64,000 bases of DNA from NCBI GenBank assembly GCA_964436305.1, contig CAYTCI010000003.1, forward strand, positions 36,143 to 100,142, in the 5' to 3' direction. Shown piece after piece: positions 1 to 9,438 of the stretch. Numbering within the stretch: the first letter of the stretch is position 1; each line of letters opens with the position of its first letter. The DNA is from JAKPUX01 sp964436305. GTDB taxonomy: Bacteria > Zhuqueibacterota > Zhuqueibacteria > Residuimicrobiales > Residuimicrobiaceae. Both the position numbers and the translations under genes were made by a program. The notes under the pieces were generated by a model. That model worked only from the letters and a program-made list of their open reading frames with translations, ran no database searches and had not been told where the DNA came from.

Positions 1-1
1 G

Positions 2-442
2 CTGCATGCTTTGGACACCTACTGGGCAACCTGTGAGATCGCCGCGGTCGGTCTGGTCGACATGAAGGTTTGGCACTGGATGTATGACCACCCCGAGGCA
101 ACCCCCGCCGAGTTGAAGGAGGCTGTCCTTGAGATCGCCCGCCAGGTCTGGAACCGATATTTCGCTCCCCTCTTTGGCAGCCGCGATGTGGTGCTGCTGG
201 CGGTCTATTCGCATATGATCGACAGCGGGCTTTATCTTCCCGATTACGCCCTCGGGCATATCATCAGTTTTCAGATCGAGGAGTATCTGCAGGGACGGAA
301 TCTGGGCGTGGAGATGGAGCGGATGTGCCGATTGGGGATGCTGACCCCTGACGCCTGGATGCAGGCGGCAGTACAGCGTCCGGTCTCGGCGGAACCCCTG
401 CTTGAAGCGGTCCATGCAGCGATCAAGGCGATAAAACTATGA
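2..442 (+). CDS. C-terminal end of a probable gluzincin-type metallopeptidase (partial)
   Basis: The reading frame is open to the left edge of the window (LHALDTYWATCE...), so this is the last 146 residues of a longer protein whose start lies outside. The helical, Trp/Tyr/Met-rich sequence, with EYLQGRNLGVEMERMC and a final PVSAEPLLEAV segment, resembles the C-terminal helical part of M3-like zinc peptidases. The HExxH zinc site would lie upstream and cannot be seen, so the family call rests on overall resemblance only. Its TGA stop overlaps the ATG of the next gene (ATGA), which suggests translational coupling with the membrane glycosidase-like protein downstream. Confidence 0.45.
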   Translation: MHALDTYWATCEIAAVGLVDMKVWHWMYDHPEATPAELKEAVLEIARQVWNRYFAPLFGSRDVVLLAVYSHMIDSGLYLPDYALGHIISFQIEEYLQGRNLGVEMERMCRLGMLTPDAWMQAAVQRPVSAEPLLEAVHAAIKAIKL

Positions 443-2988
443 AACGGATCGGTTATTACGCCCTCCGGATCGGCCTGATAGCCGGGCTTTTCGTGGCGGG
501 CCAGGGCGCTGGGGCCGAGCTGCATTATGGCCTCTCGCAGCTGAGTCAGGATACGCTGGCGCGTCGCGCGGCGATGCCGCTTGACGGCATCTGGTCCGTG
601 CAGATGGGTGGCAGCGGTGAATGGCAGGGCTTCCAGTTACCGGCGCCCCTGCGGTTGCGCGATCAATTCACCTTTATTAAAAAGTTCTCGCTCGACAGCA
701 GCATGATCGCCTCCACCTACGAGCTGGCTTTTGACGGCCTCGACGGCTTGAGCACGATCTCGCTGAACAAAAAGATCATCGCCACCCATTCCGCTGGCAC
801 GGCTCCCTTTACCGTGGCGCTGACCGACAAGGATCTCTTCCTCAACGCCGAGAATGAGCTGGTGGTGCAGATGGACGGCCGGCTCGACTATCGACGGAGT
901 GTGCCCTTATTGGTGCGCAGCCGCGGCATCCCGCTGTCGGGCAATGGCCTTTTCCGTCCGGTCGTTCTGCGAACGGGCGCGGCACCCTGCGTCGCGGCGG
1001 TCACCGTGACGCCGGGAGAGGCGGCGGATTCAGGATCCCTGGTTGTGGATCTGCGCGCGACGATCTCGCTGGGTATGATGGACAGTCTCTCGCTGGCGGC
1101 GCTGCCGCAGCTGCGCGGCACGGTGGAGATCCTCGACGGCAAAACCGCCCAGTCCCTCTATCTCTCGCAGCCACAGCCGCTCATGCTGGCTGCCAAGGAC
1201 ACGGCGAGCTTGCAGGTTGCGGCCGTGATCCCCGATTTTCATTACTGGCGGCCGGGTGCGCCCGAGCGCTATCGTGTGGTGGTTCAGCTCTTCTCCAGCG
1301 GAGTGGCCGTCGACCGGGCTTGGCTCAATTTTGCACTTTCGCAGCCCCGACAATGGCTGGAGGCCAGCCGCGGCAAGCGGGAGGTGTTTCGTTTCCACGC
1401 CGTTGAGTGGGTGGAGGATGCGGCCCATGTGCTGTTGAGCCCGGCGCAGCAGGAAGAGCAGATCAGCCAGGATCTGGCGGGAATCGTCGAACTTGGCGCC
1501 AACACGGTGCGCCTGGCCGGCGGTATTCCCGGCGAATTCTTTCTCCGCCGCTGCGACAGTCTGGGTTTGGCGGTGATGGCCGAGATCCCCATGGCGAATG
1601 TCCCTTCGGCGCATCTCGATAACGACGCCATCCGAATGAAGGCGAAAAAAGCGCTCACCGATCTGATCCTCGCTTTCCGGGATCATCCCTGCGTCGCCGC
1701 CTGGGGTCTGGGGAGCGGCTACGATCCGGGTGACCGCCGTGCGACGGCTTTTCTGCGCGAATTGGCTGCCGTCGCCCGCGCCCTCGACGACCGCCCGGTC
1801 TACGCCGGGGTTCGCGGCAAACATCTCGCCGCCGGCCCGCTGCCGGTCGATCTGGAAATTGCCGAGGTGCCGCCGGAAAAGATCGCCACCTTCAAGGCCG
1901 CTGCCTGGCGTACGTCCGGCAGCTACCTTCTGCAGCTCGCTTCGCCCCTGAATAACCGGGCGGCCAGCGATCGCTCGGCGCAGCAGAACCAGGCCTACTA
2001 TCTCAAGATGGCGATCCTCGAGGCTGGACGACTGGATGACGCCGCCGGGCTGCTCATCACTCCCTGGCGCGACTGGAGCGGCGAGAGTCCGCATACCTTC
2101 TGGGGTCCGCGGCCGAACAGCGCCCTTTATCTCTGTGGCCTGCTGGATGCCGGTGGGCAGCAGCGCCTGTCCTGGCAAGTGGCGAAGGCGGCTTTCACCG
2201 GCACCCCCATGCCCGAGTTGCTGCCGGCTGATTTCGCCGCCGATGATCCGGCGGTCTTTCAGATGGTCAGCATCGCCCTGATCGTTTTGCTGCTTTTCTA
2301 TATCCGCCGCGACAAGCGTATGAGTCACTATCTCCACCGTGTCTTCGTCTATCCGCACGGTTTTTACATGGATCTGATCGAGAACCGCCAGATCAATCCC
2401 TTTCTGACCGGGCTGGTGGGGCTGGCCTCCTTTGTAACCATGAGCACGCTGCTGGCGAGCCTGGTTTATTTTCTGCGCGAGAACAGTCTGTTCGACGAAA
2501 TGTTAACCTGGTTCTTCCCGAGCGCCACAGCCAAGGATCAGGCCATCCGCCTGATCTGGCATCCCGAAAGAATGATTCTGGTCTTCACCGGCATGATGAT
2601 CGGCGTCGCCCTGCTGCAGAGTCTGGTCTACAAGATGGTCGTTTTTGGACAGCGCCGCTACCTGCGTTTCAGCCAGATCGTCACCTTCACCTTCTGGGTG
2701 CCGGCCAATTTTATCTTTGCCCTGCCGCTGGCGGTCGTGTTGTTCCGTATGTTGGCCCAATCCAGCCTGGTGACCGCGGCACTGATCTATTTTATGGTGA
2801 TTCTGATCTGGTTTTTCCTGCGCGCCCTGCGCGGCACGTGGGTGATTCTGCAGATCTCCTTTTTTAAAACCCTGCTGGTGGTCATCGCTGCCGTCGGCAT
2901 TCTCGCACTGGTGATCGGGCTGTACCTGGAGCAATCCCGGGCGATGCTCGCCTACAGCGCCTATTACCGGGCGCTGCTGGGATGGTAA
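439..2988 (+). CDS. Glycoside hydrolase family 2-like protein with C-terminal six-helix membrane domain
   Basis: 849 aa. A signal peptide (about residues 1-27) is followed by a jelly-roll region typical of GH2 sugar-binding domains (about 45-180), an Ig-like middle domain, and a TIM-barrel-like part (about 310-560). Where active GH2 enzymes have an Asn-Glu acid/base pair after the strand, this protein reads WGLGSGYD, so the catalytic Glu appears to be missing. Downstream lie six hydrophobic segments at about 608-622, 653-680, 711-735, 750-773, 777-796 and 806-832, which look like a Yip1-type membrane domain. It is probably exported and membrane-anchored, and may bind rather than cut glycans. 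Start ATG overlaps the previous stop. Confidence 0.6.
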   Translation: MKRIGYYALRIGLIAGLFVAGQGAGAELHYGLSQLSQDTLARRAAMPLDGIWSVQMGGSGEWQGFQLPAPLRLRDQFTFIKKFSLDSSMIASTYELAFDGLDGLSTISLNKKIIATHSAGTAPFTVALTDKDLFLNAENELVVQMDGRLDYRRSVPLLVRSRGIPLSGNGLFRPVVLRTGAAPCVAAVTVTPGEAADSGSLVVDLRATISLGMMDSLSLAALPQLRGTVEILDGKTAQSLYLSQPQPLMLAAKDTASLQVAAVIPDFHYWRPGAPERYRVVVQLFSSGVAVDRAWLNFALSQPRQWLEASRGKREVFRFHAVEWVEDAAHVLLSPAQQEEQISQDLAGIVELGANTVRLAGGIPGEFFLRRCDSLGLAVMAEIPMANVPSAHLDNDAIRMKAKKALTDLILAFRDHPCVAAWGLGSGYDPGDRRATAFLRELAAVARALDDRPVYAGVRGKHLAAGPLPVDLEIAEVPPEKIATFKAAAWRTSGSYLLQLASPLNNRAASDRSAQQNQAYYLKMAILEAGRLDDAAGLLITPWRDWSGESPHTFWGPRPNSALYLCGLLDAGGQQRLSWQVAKAAFTGTPMPELLPADFAADDPAVFQMVSIALIVLLLFYIRRDKRMSHYLHRVFVYPHGFYMDLIENRQINPFLTGLVGLASFVTMSTLLASLVYFLRENSLFDEMLTWFFPSATAKDQAIRLIWHPERMILVFTGMMIGVALLQSLVYKMVVFGQRRYLRFSQIVTFTFWVPANFIFALPLAVVLFRMLAQSSLVTAALIYFMVILIWFFLRALRGTWVILQISFFKTLLVVIAAVGILALVIGLYLEQSRAMLAYSAYYRALLGW

Positions 2989-3073
2989 AAGGTGACCGGA
3001 TGCCGGTTTGCAGACAAGCAACCCTGTGCAGGGCCCATGTGATGTTTAATCCAACCTATTTCGATGGGGCAGT

Positions 3074-6000
3074 GTGTACCTTTCAGAGCTAACCATAGTC
3101 GGTTTCAAGTCTTTTGCCAAAAAGACGCATCTCAAGATGCATGACGGCATCACCGGGATCGTCGGCCCCAACGGCTGTGGCAAAAGCAATATTGTCGATT
3201 CGATCCGCTGGGTCATGGGCGAGCAAAAGAGCGGCGCCCTTCGCAGCGAAGTGATGGGCAATGTCATCTTTAACGGCACCGCCACGGCCAAGCCGGTCGG
3301 CATGGCCGAGGTCTCGCTCAAGATAGAGAATACCGGCAATACCCTGCCGATCGATTATGCCGAGGTCATCATTACGCGCCGGTTGTTCCGTTCCGGCGAG
3401 AGCCAGTATCTTCTCAACGGCAACACCTGCCGCCTGAAGGATATTCTCGATCTCTTCATGGATACCGGGGCCGGTCCGCATACCTATTCGGTGATCGAGC
3501 TGCCGCAGGTGGAACGCATCCTCAACGGCAAGGAGGATGAACGGCGGCACATCTTTGAGGAGGCGGCGGGGATCACCAAGTACAAGTTACGGCGCAAGGC
3601 CACCTTCCGCAAGCTCGAATCGACCGAAAAGGATCTGATCCGCATCGAGGACATTATGTCCGAGGTGGAGAAGAACGTTCGGTCGTTACGGCGCCAGGTG
3701 GCCAAGGCGGAGCGCTATCAGGAGATCATCACCGAGCTGCGCGATCAGGAGATCACGCTGGCGAATCACGACTTTAGCCAGATCCTCGACGAGCTCGAAC
3801 CGGCCGAAACCAAACTGGGATTGATCAAGGACGAGCGGGAAGGGGCCTCGAGTTCGCTGGCCAGCCAGGATGCCGATTACGAGTCCACCCGCGCTCAGCT
3901 GCTCGATATTGAGAAGAAATTGCTTGAGAACCAGCGTACGGTCTCCGATCTGGCCCGTGAAATCCAGAAATATGAGGAGCGGATCCTGGTCAACAAGGAG
4001 CGTATCCGCTCGCTGGAGGAGGCGGGCGCCCGTTCCAGCCAGGAGAAGGAGCTGTTCGAGAGCCGGCTGGTGGAGCTGCAGGAAAAATACAACGCCACCC
4101 GGGAACTGCTGCAGAAGGCCGAAGGCCACCTCGCCGAAGAGCGTGCGGCGTATGAAAAGAAAAATGAGGAGTACCAGTCGGTCCGCGTTCAGTTCGAGAC
4201 CAAGCGGGCCCTTGCCCGCGAAGCCGAGACCCAGGTGCTGCGGATCACCGAAGAGCTGAGCCGCAAGCAAAATGAGGGGGAGCGGCTCAAGGCGAACGAG
4301 GCGAACCTCAGCCAGCGCATCAAGCAGCTGGAAGCCGAGGCGGGCCGTGAGGAGGCGCGAGCGGCAGAGTTGACGGCGCTCCTCACTGCGAGCCGTGGGC
4401 AAGAGGCGGGTCTGGTTGAGATGCTCAGCAAAGGCAAGCAGCGTCTGGGCGAGATCAGCCGCCGGGAGGAGGAGGCCAAGCGGCTCTTCGAAACCCTGCA
4501 AAAGACCGAATCCCAGGAACGCAGCCGGATCGAGGTGCTCGGCCATCAAGCCGAGATGGTGCGGCGGTTGATCGATACCTTTGAGGATTATCCCGCCGGT
4601 GTGCGTTTTCTGGCGACCCTGAAGAAGGAGGGTTTTGCCACCCACGGGCCGCTGGCCAATATCATCCGGGTCGAGAACCAGCATCGCAGCGCCATTGCCG
4701 CAGCGCTCGGTGAAGCCGCCACCTATCTGGTGGTGGAAGAGTCCAATATGGCTTTCAACGGCATCGGGCTGTTGCGCGAGGAGCGGCGGGGTATCGTCAC
4801 CTTTGCGCCGCGGATGGAGATGGGCGAGAGCCTGCGTGAGCGGCCGGCGCTCTCAGACCTGGGGGTGATCGGCTGGGCCGATGAGCTGGTCTCCTGTGAT
4901 GAGCGGTTTCAGGCCCTGGTCCATCATGTGCTGGGTCCCTTCATCGTGACCCAGGATCTGCAAACTGCGCATCGGGTCTTCGCCGCCTTGCGTGGGCAGT
5001 CCTACAATGTCGTGACCCTTTCCGGTGAAGTGCTGGCGCACAGCGGTTTCATCCGCGGCGGGGTGCTCAGCAAGAACCAGTCCGATTTCGTCGGCCGGCA
5101 GGAGCAGCTGGGCGGCATGCTCAAGGAGATCGAAAAGTTGAACCAGGCGGCCGAGGCGCGCCGGGTCCAGCTGGCCCAGCGCGAGACCGAGATCCAGGAA
5201 AACAAGATCGAGGCCGAGAAGCTGCGCAAGGATATCCAGGAAGCCGAGCAGACCCTGGGTTCGCTGCGGATCCAGCTGGGGCGTCAGACCTTCGAGGAGC
5301 AGGCGCTCAACGAGAGCCGGACCAAACGCGAGAACGAGAAGCAGCGGCTGATCGGCGAACTGAGCCAGCTCGGCCACAATCTCGAGCTGCAGAGTCTGGG
5401 CGCTGATGATCTGCAGACCAAGCGGCAGGAAAATGCCCGCAAGGCCGCGACGCTGGCCGAGGAGATCAAAGGGATCGAGCAGCAGGTTGATCGGGCCGCC
5501 GGCGAGGCGCGCGAACTGAATGTGCAGGTCGCCCGGCTGCAGAGCGATTTCGAGGCGATGCGCCGCGAGAGCGAGGCCCTCAGCCGGCAGATCGCCGAGA
5601 CCGAGTCACTCATCCGGTCGCGTCTCGAGGAGGGCCAGCGGGCGGCCGCCGAGATCAAGGAGCTGGGCGAGGTCAACGAGCGCTACAGCGAGGAGGTCGG
5701 CAAGCAGCAAGCCCGCCGGCTTGAGGTGCAGACGGTGCTCGATGAACTGGAGGAGCAGCAGTATCAGGCCAATACGCGGGTGGCCGAAGCGGAAAAGCTG
5801 ATCCGTTCCTCGCGCAGCAAGTTCGATCTGCTCTCCGAGTCCGCCCACCAGGTCGAGCTGCGCGTCTCCGAGCTCAAACTCAAGGTGGAGAACCTGCAAG
5901 CGCGGATGTGGGCCGAGTTTGAGTACAAGCCGCAGCGCCAGGCGGTGGAGCCCGACTTTAATGCCGAGGTCGTGCGTCAGCAGCTGGAGGCTTTACGCGA

Positions 6001-6658
6001 GCGCATCAAGGAGGTGGGACCGGTCAATCTCCTCGCTCTCAAGGAGTATGAGCAGGAGAAGGAACGGCTCGAGTTCCTGCAGACCCAGCGCGACGACCTG
6101 ATCAAGGCGCGCAAAAATCTGACCGATACCATCGAAATCATCAATACGACGGCCCGGCAGAAATTTCTCGAGACCTTCGAGCAGGTGCAGCGGAATTTTG
6201 CCGAGGTCTTTAGCAAGTTCTTTGCCGGCGGCCGTGCGAGCCTGGTGTTGCAGGAGACCGCTGATCCGCTCGAGTCGGAGATCGACATTCTCGCTACCCC
6301 GGGCGGCAAGAAGCCGGCGGCGTTGACCCTCCTTTCGGGAGGCGAAAAATCGCTGACCGCCATCTCCCTGCTCTTCGCCATCTATCTGGTCAAGCCGAGC
6401 CCCTTTTGCATTTTTGACGAGGTTGATGCCCCGCTCGACGATCAGAATGTCCAGCGCTTCACGCACGCCCTGCGTGAGTTTTCCCAGAACACCCAGTTCA
6501 TCGTCGTAACTCACAACAAGCTGACCATGCGTGCAGCCGACCAGCTCTATGGTGTCACGATGGAAGAACAGGGCATCTCCAAACTGGTTTCGGTCCGTTT
6601 CGATCCGATGAAAAATGACCAACTGGTCCCCGAAGCCGGCGCTGCGCCCGCCAATTAA
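3074..6658 (+). CDS. smc: Chromosome segregation protein SMC
   Basis: 1194 aa, the usual SMC length. The N-terminal ATPase half has Walker A GPNGCGKSN at residues 31-39. A long Glu/Arg/Gln-rich coiled coil runs to about 500, a hinge domain (about 505-680) follows, and the second coiled coil leads into the C-terminal ATPase half. That half has the ABC signature LSGGEKS at about 1087 and Walker B CIFDEVDAPLDD with the catalytic Glu at about 1116. SMC dimers with ScpA/ScpB organise and segregate the chromosome; no scp genes are visible here. The start is GTG with GGGG a few bases upstream. An 85-bp gap separates it from the previous gene, so it may have its own promoter. Confidence 0.97.
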   Translation: MYLSELTIVGFKSFAKKTHLKMHDGITGIVGPNGCGKSNIVDSIRWVMGEQKSGALRSEVMGNVIFNGTATAKPVGMAEVSLKIENTGNTLPIDYAEVIITRRLFRSGESQYLLNGNTCRLKDILDLFMDTGAGPHTYSVIELPQVERILNGKEDERRHIFEEAAGITKYKLRRKATFRKLESTEKDLIRIEDIMSEVEKNVRSLRRQVAKAERYQEIITELRDQEITLANHDFSQILDELEPAETKLGLIKDEREGASSSLASQDADYESTRAQLLDIEKKLLENQRTVSDLAREIQKYEERILVNKERIRSLEEAGARSSQEKELFESRLVELQEKYNATRELLQKAEGHLAEERAAYEKKNEEYQSVRVQFETKRALAREAETQVLRITEELSRKQNEGERLKANEANLSQRIKQLEAEAGREEARAAELTALLTASRGQEAGLVEMLSKGKQRLGEISRREEEAKRLFETLQKTESQERSRIEVLGHQAEMVRRLIDTFEDYPAGVRFLATLKKEGFATHGPLANIIRVENQHRSAIAAALGEAATYLVVEESNMAFNGIGLLREERRGIVTFAPRMEMGESLRERPALSDLGVIGWADELVSCDERFQALVHHVLGPFIVTQDLQTAHRVFAALRGQSYNVVTLSGEVLAHSGFIRGGVLSKNQSDFVGRQEQLGGMLKEIEKLNQAAEARRVQLAQRETEIQENKIEAEKLRKDIQEAEQTLGSLRIQLGRQTFEEQALNESRTKRENEKQRLIGELSQLGHNLELQSLGADDLQTKRQENARKAATLAEEIKGIEQQVDRAAGEARELNVQVARLQSDFEAMRRESEALSRQIAETESLIRSRLEEGQRAAAEIKELGEVNERYSEEVGKQQARRLEVQTVLDELEEQQYQANTRVAEAEKLIRSSRSKFDLLSESAHQVELRVSELKLKVENLQARMWAEFEYKPQRQAVEPDFNAEVVRQQLEALRERIKEVGPVNLLALKEYEQEKERLEFLQTQRDDLIKARKNLTDTIEIINTTARQKFLETFEQVQRNFAEVFSKFFAGGRASLVLQETADPLESEIDILATPGGKKPAALTLLSGGEKSLTAISLLFAIYLVKPSPFCIFDEVDAPLDDQNVQRFTHALREFSQNTQFIVVTHNKLTMRAADQLYGVTMEEQGISKLVSVRFDPMKNDQLVPEAGAAPAN

Positions 6659-6667
6659 GGAGGAGTC

Positions 6668-8116
6668 ATGCGGTTTCAGAGTAAAGCGCGTGCGACTGTG
6701 ATGCGGATTTTTCTCGTCCTGATCGCCCTGCTGGTGCCAGCCGCCGGCCAGGAGACGCAGGAGTCAAAGCCGCAATTCCGTTTCAATCTCGATTATGCCC
6801 GGTCGCACTATTCGGACAGCCTCACCTATTGTGAGCTCTACGCCGTCGTTCCGCGCAAACAGTTGAGTTATCTGCCCGAGCAGGGGCGCTACAAGGCGGA
6901 GTTCAAGGCCACGGCCGAGGTTTTTGCGCAGGACTCGCTGGTGGCGTCCAAGATCTGGCGGAACGTCAATTACGCCGACAGCCTGGCGGGCATCAGTGGC
7001 GAACAGAGCCTCTTTTGCCTGAATCATTTTGTGCTGGCGGACGGTGAGTATACGATTGCCTTTACGATCGAGGACCTTAACAATCCAGCTGCGAAGGCGA
7101 GTTATCGTTTTCCCATTCAGATCGCGGCTTTCAAGGGGCCCGGACTGCAACTCAGCGATCTCCACGTCAGCGGCTCGATCGTCCGCGATACCACCAACAC
7201 GCCCTTTTTCAAGAATGGCTTTCAGGTGACGCCCAATCCCGCGGGATTGTTCGGCCTCGGTCTGCCCATCCTCTACCTCTATTCGGAGGTCTATCACCTG
7301 GCCCCGGCCACGAGTGACAGCGGCGGCAAATACAGCGTCGCCTACAGGATCTACAATGCGGAGGGTCAGGCGGTCAAGGAGGTTGCGCCGCGGTTGCGCA
7401 CCAAACCGGGCGATTCCGCCGTCGAGGTGACGGGGATCAATGTGGTCACCCTGGTCTCCGGCGCCTACCGTGTTGCGGAGGAGATCACCGACCTGGAGAC
7501 GGGGGCCAGGGCGACAGGAATGCGCAAGTTTTTTGTCTATCGCGAAGGTGATTTCACCGGCGAGGCGGCCGCGCCGCAGCAGCAAAAGCCGGAGGAGTTC
7601 AAAAGTGCGGGCAGCGCCGGTCTCGATGTCCAGCGCTATCTGATGATGAGCGAAAAAGAGATCAATCAGGAGTTTGAGTACACCCGCTATATCTCGACCA
7701 AAGAGGAGCGCAACACCTTCAAAAAGCTCAATCTGCCGGGCAAGCAGGCCTTCATGAAGGAATTCTGGTCCGGGCGCGATCCCAGTCCGGGTACGCCGGA
7801 GAATGAATACAAGCAGGATTATCTGGCGCGGGTGCAAAAGGCCAACGCCTCTTATCGCGGTTCTTTCCGCGAGGGCTGGCGCACCGACCGCGGCCGCATC
7901 CTGCTGGTCTATGGCGCGCCGGATGAGGTGGAACGCTTTCCGTTCAGCAACGACAACCGCGCTTATGAGATCTGGCACTATTATTCCGTCCAGGGCGGGG
8001 TGCAGTTCTACTTTGTCGACAAGCGGGATACCGGCGACCTCGAGCTGGTCCATTCGACGGCCCGCGGCGAGATCTATGACGAGGATTGGGAACACTGGAA
8101 GAATCCCGGCAATTGA
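6668..8116 (+). CDS. GWxTD domain-containing exported protein
   Basis: 482 aa with an N-terminal signal peptide ending near AAGQ. The C-terminal third carries the family hallmark GWRTDRGRILLVYGAPDEV (about residues 400-418) preceded by FWSGRDPSPGTPENE, which identifies the GWxTD family found mainly in FCB-group and Acidobacterial genomes. The molecular function of this family is unknown to me. The N-terminal part is beta-rich and may form Ig-like folds. A strong Shine-Dalgarno AAGGAGG sits 6 bp before the ATG and only 9 bp after the smc stop, so it may be co-transcribed with smc. Its end overlaps the start of the prenyltransferase. Confidence 0.85.
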   Translation: MRFQSKARATVMRIFLVLIALLVPAAGQETQESKPQFRFNLDYARSHYSDSLTYCELYAVVPRKQLSYLPEQGRYKAEFKATAEVFAQDSLVASKIWRNVNYADSLAGISGEQSLFCLNHFVLADGEYTIAFTIEDLNNPAAKASYRFPIQIAAFKGPGLQLSDLHVSGSIVRDTTNTPFFKNGFQVTPNPAGLFGLGLPILYLYSEVYHLAPATSDSGGKYSVAYRIYNAEGQAVKEVAPRLRTKPGDSAVEVTGINVVTLVSGAYRVAEEITDLETGARATGMRKFFVYREGDFTGEAAAPQQQKPEEFKSAGSAGLDVQRYLMMSEKEINQEFEYTRYISTKEERNTFKKLNLPGKQAFMKEFWSGRDPSPGTPENEYKQDYLARVQKANASYRGSFREGWRTDRGRILLVYGAPDEVERFPFSNDNRAYEIWHYYSVQGGVQFYFVDKRDTGDLELVHSTARGEIYDEDWEHWKNPGN

Positions 8117-8973
8117 CCGGCGGCTGGCGCCGCCTGATCGAGCGGCTCAGCGCCTTTTGCGCCCTCTCCCGGCCGCTCAATGTTCTGATCGCCGGCCTCT
8201 CGATCTTTCTGGCCGGCTCGGTGTGCGGCATCGGATCGGCCTGGCGGCAGCTCTTGCTGGCCTGTGCAGTCGGAGCGCTGGTCACCGCGGCGGCTAACGG
8301 GATCAACGATTATTTCGACCTTGAAATCGACCGGATCAACAAGCCCGCCCGGCCCCTGCCCGCCGGCCGCATCACCAGGCGGGAAGGGTTGCTTTTCGCC
8401 GCCGGTTGTTTTGCCGCCGCGGTGGTTCTGGCTTGCCTGATCCATCCCCTGGCTTTGGCGGTCACCCTGGGCTCCGGCCTGCTGCTCTACTGGTACAGTG
8501 CGTGCCTCAAGCGTACGGTGCTCTGGGGCAACCTGGCGGTGAGTCTGGTGACCGGGCTGGCCTTTCTCTTTGGCGGCATCGCGGTAGGCCGACTGCAGAA
8601 CGCCTTGATCCCGGCGGGTTTCAGCTTTCTGATGCACCTCGGCCGTGAGATCATCAAGGATATGGAGGATGTAGAGGGGGATGCCGCCGGGCAGGCGCGG
8701 ACGCTGCCGGTGGTTTATGGCCTCCTTCCTGCACGGCGGCTGGCGACAGTGGTGTTGCTGCTGCTGCTGGCAGTGACCTGGGTGCCCTGGATTCTGGGAA
8801 TTTACGGCCTCGGCTATCTGTTGATTTTGCTGGCCGGAGTCCATTCGGTGCTGGTGCTGGTGATCTGGGCGATTTGGCGGCGGCCGGGTCGGGCCACCTG
8901 GGGGTGGACGAGCACCTTGCTCAAGAGCGACATGCTGGCCGGGTTGTTGGCCATCTATGCCGGGCGCTGGTGA
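8113..8973 (+). CDS. UbiA-family membrane prenyltransferase
   Basis: 286 aa from the TTG that overlaps the previous stop (TTGA); an in-frame TTG at 8086 is an alternative start. It has eight to nine hydrophobic helices. The first Asp-rich motif NDYFDLEIDRINKPARPLPA (about residues 65-84) and a second, KDMEDVEGD, match the two Mg-prenyl-diphosphate binding motifs of UbiA enzymes. NRxxRPxxxG-type motifs of this kind occur in geranylgeranylglycerol-phosphate geranylgeranyltransferases and in menaquinone/heme prenyltransferases. The nearest subfamily by eye is the (di)geranylgeranylglyceryl phosphate synthase-like group, but the acceptor cannot be decided from sequence. The neighbours (dtd, maf) give no pathway hint. 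Confidence 0.85.
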   Translation: MTGGWRRLIERLSAFCALSRPLNVLIAGLSIFLAGSVCGIGSAWRQLLLACAVGALVTAAANGINDYFDLEIDRINKPARPLPAGRITRREGLLFAAGCFAAAVVLACLIHPLALAVTLGSGLLLYWYSACLKRTVLWGNLAVSLVTGLAFLFGGIAVGRLQNALIPAGFSFLMHLGREIIKDMEDVEGDAAGQARTLPVVYGLLPARRLATVVLLLLLAVTWVPWILGIYGLGYLLILLAGVHSVLVLVIWAIWRRPGRATWGWTSTLLKSDMLAGLLAIYAGRW

Positions 8974-8983
8974 AGGAGTAACC

Positions 8984-9436
8984 ATGCGGGCACTGTTGCA
9001 GCGGGTCACCCATTCGCGGGTCAGGGTGGGGGACGATGTGATCGGTGAGATCGGCAGCGGCTTGACCATCCTTCTGGGTATCGGCAGCGAGGACACGCCG
9101 CAGATCGCCGAGCGGATGGCGGACAAAATCGCGCATCTGCGGATCTTTGCCGATGCCGCGGGCAAGACCAATCTTTCGGCGGCCGAGACCCATGCGGAGA
9201 TGCTGGTCATCTCCCAGTTTACGCTCTACGCCGACCTGCGGCGCGGACGGCGGCCGGGTTTTTCCTATGCGGCGCGTCCCGAGCTCGCGGAACCGCTCTA
9301 TGAGGTTTTCGTCGCCGCATTGACCCGGTGGGGCTTCAGGACCGCCAGGGGCCGGTTCGGCGCCGACATGGTGGTGGAACTGGCCAATGACGGTCCCTTT
9401 ACCCTGCTGCTTGACAGCAATGAATTTTCGGTCTGA
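8984..9436 (+). CDS. dtd: D-aminoacyl-tRNA deacylase
   Basis: 150 aa. It hydrolyses D-aminoacyl-tRNAs, and Gly-tRNA(Ala), as a homodimer and so enforces chirality in translation. The two family signatures are present: SQFTLYADLRRGRRPGFSYA (catalytic region) and NDGPFTLLLDS, which carries the cross-subunit Gly-Pro motif. Start chosen at ATG 8984 because AAGGAG lies 5 bp upstream; a longer in-frame extension from 8957 would overlap the prenyltransferase gene. The gene is closely followed (2 bp) by the Maf gene, so the two are probably translated from one message. Confidence 0.97.
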   Translation: MRALLQRVTHSRVRVGDDVIGEIGSGLTILLGIGSEDTPQIAERMADKIAHLRIFADAAGKTNLSAAETHAEMLVISQFTLYADLRRGRRPGFSYAARPELAEPLYEVFVAALTRWGFRTARGRFGADMVVELANDGPFTLLLDSNEFSV

Positions 9437-9438
9437 TC

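Noticed and set aside
1030..2358. A 442-codon minus-strand frame opposite the GH2-like gene
   Set aside because: No recognisable domain; the plus-strand gene has a signal peptide, fold order and membrane helices.
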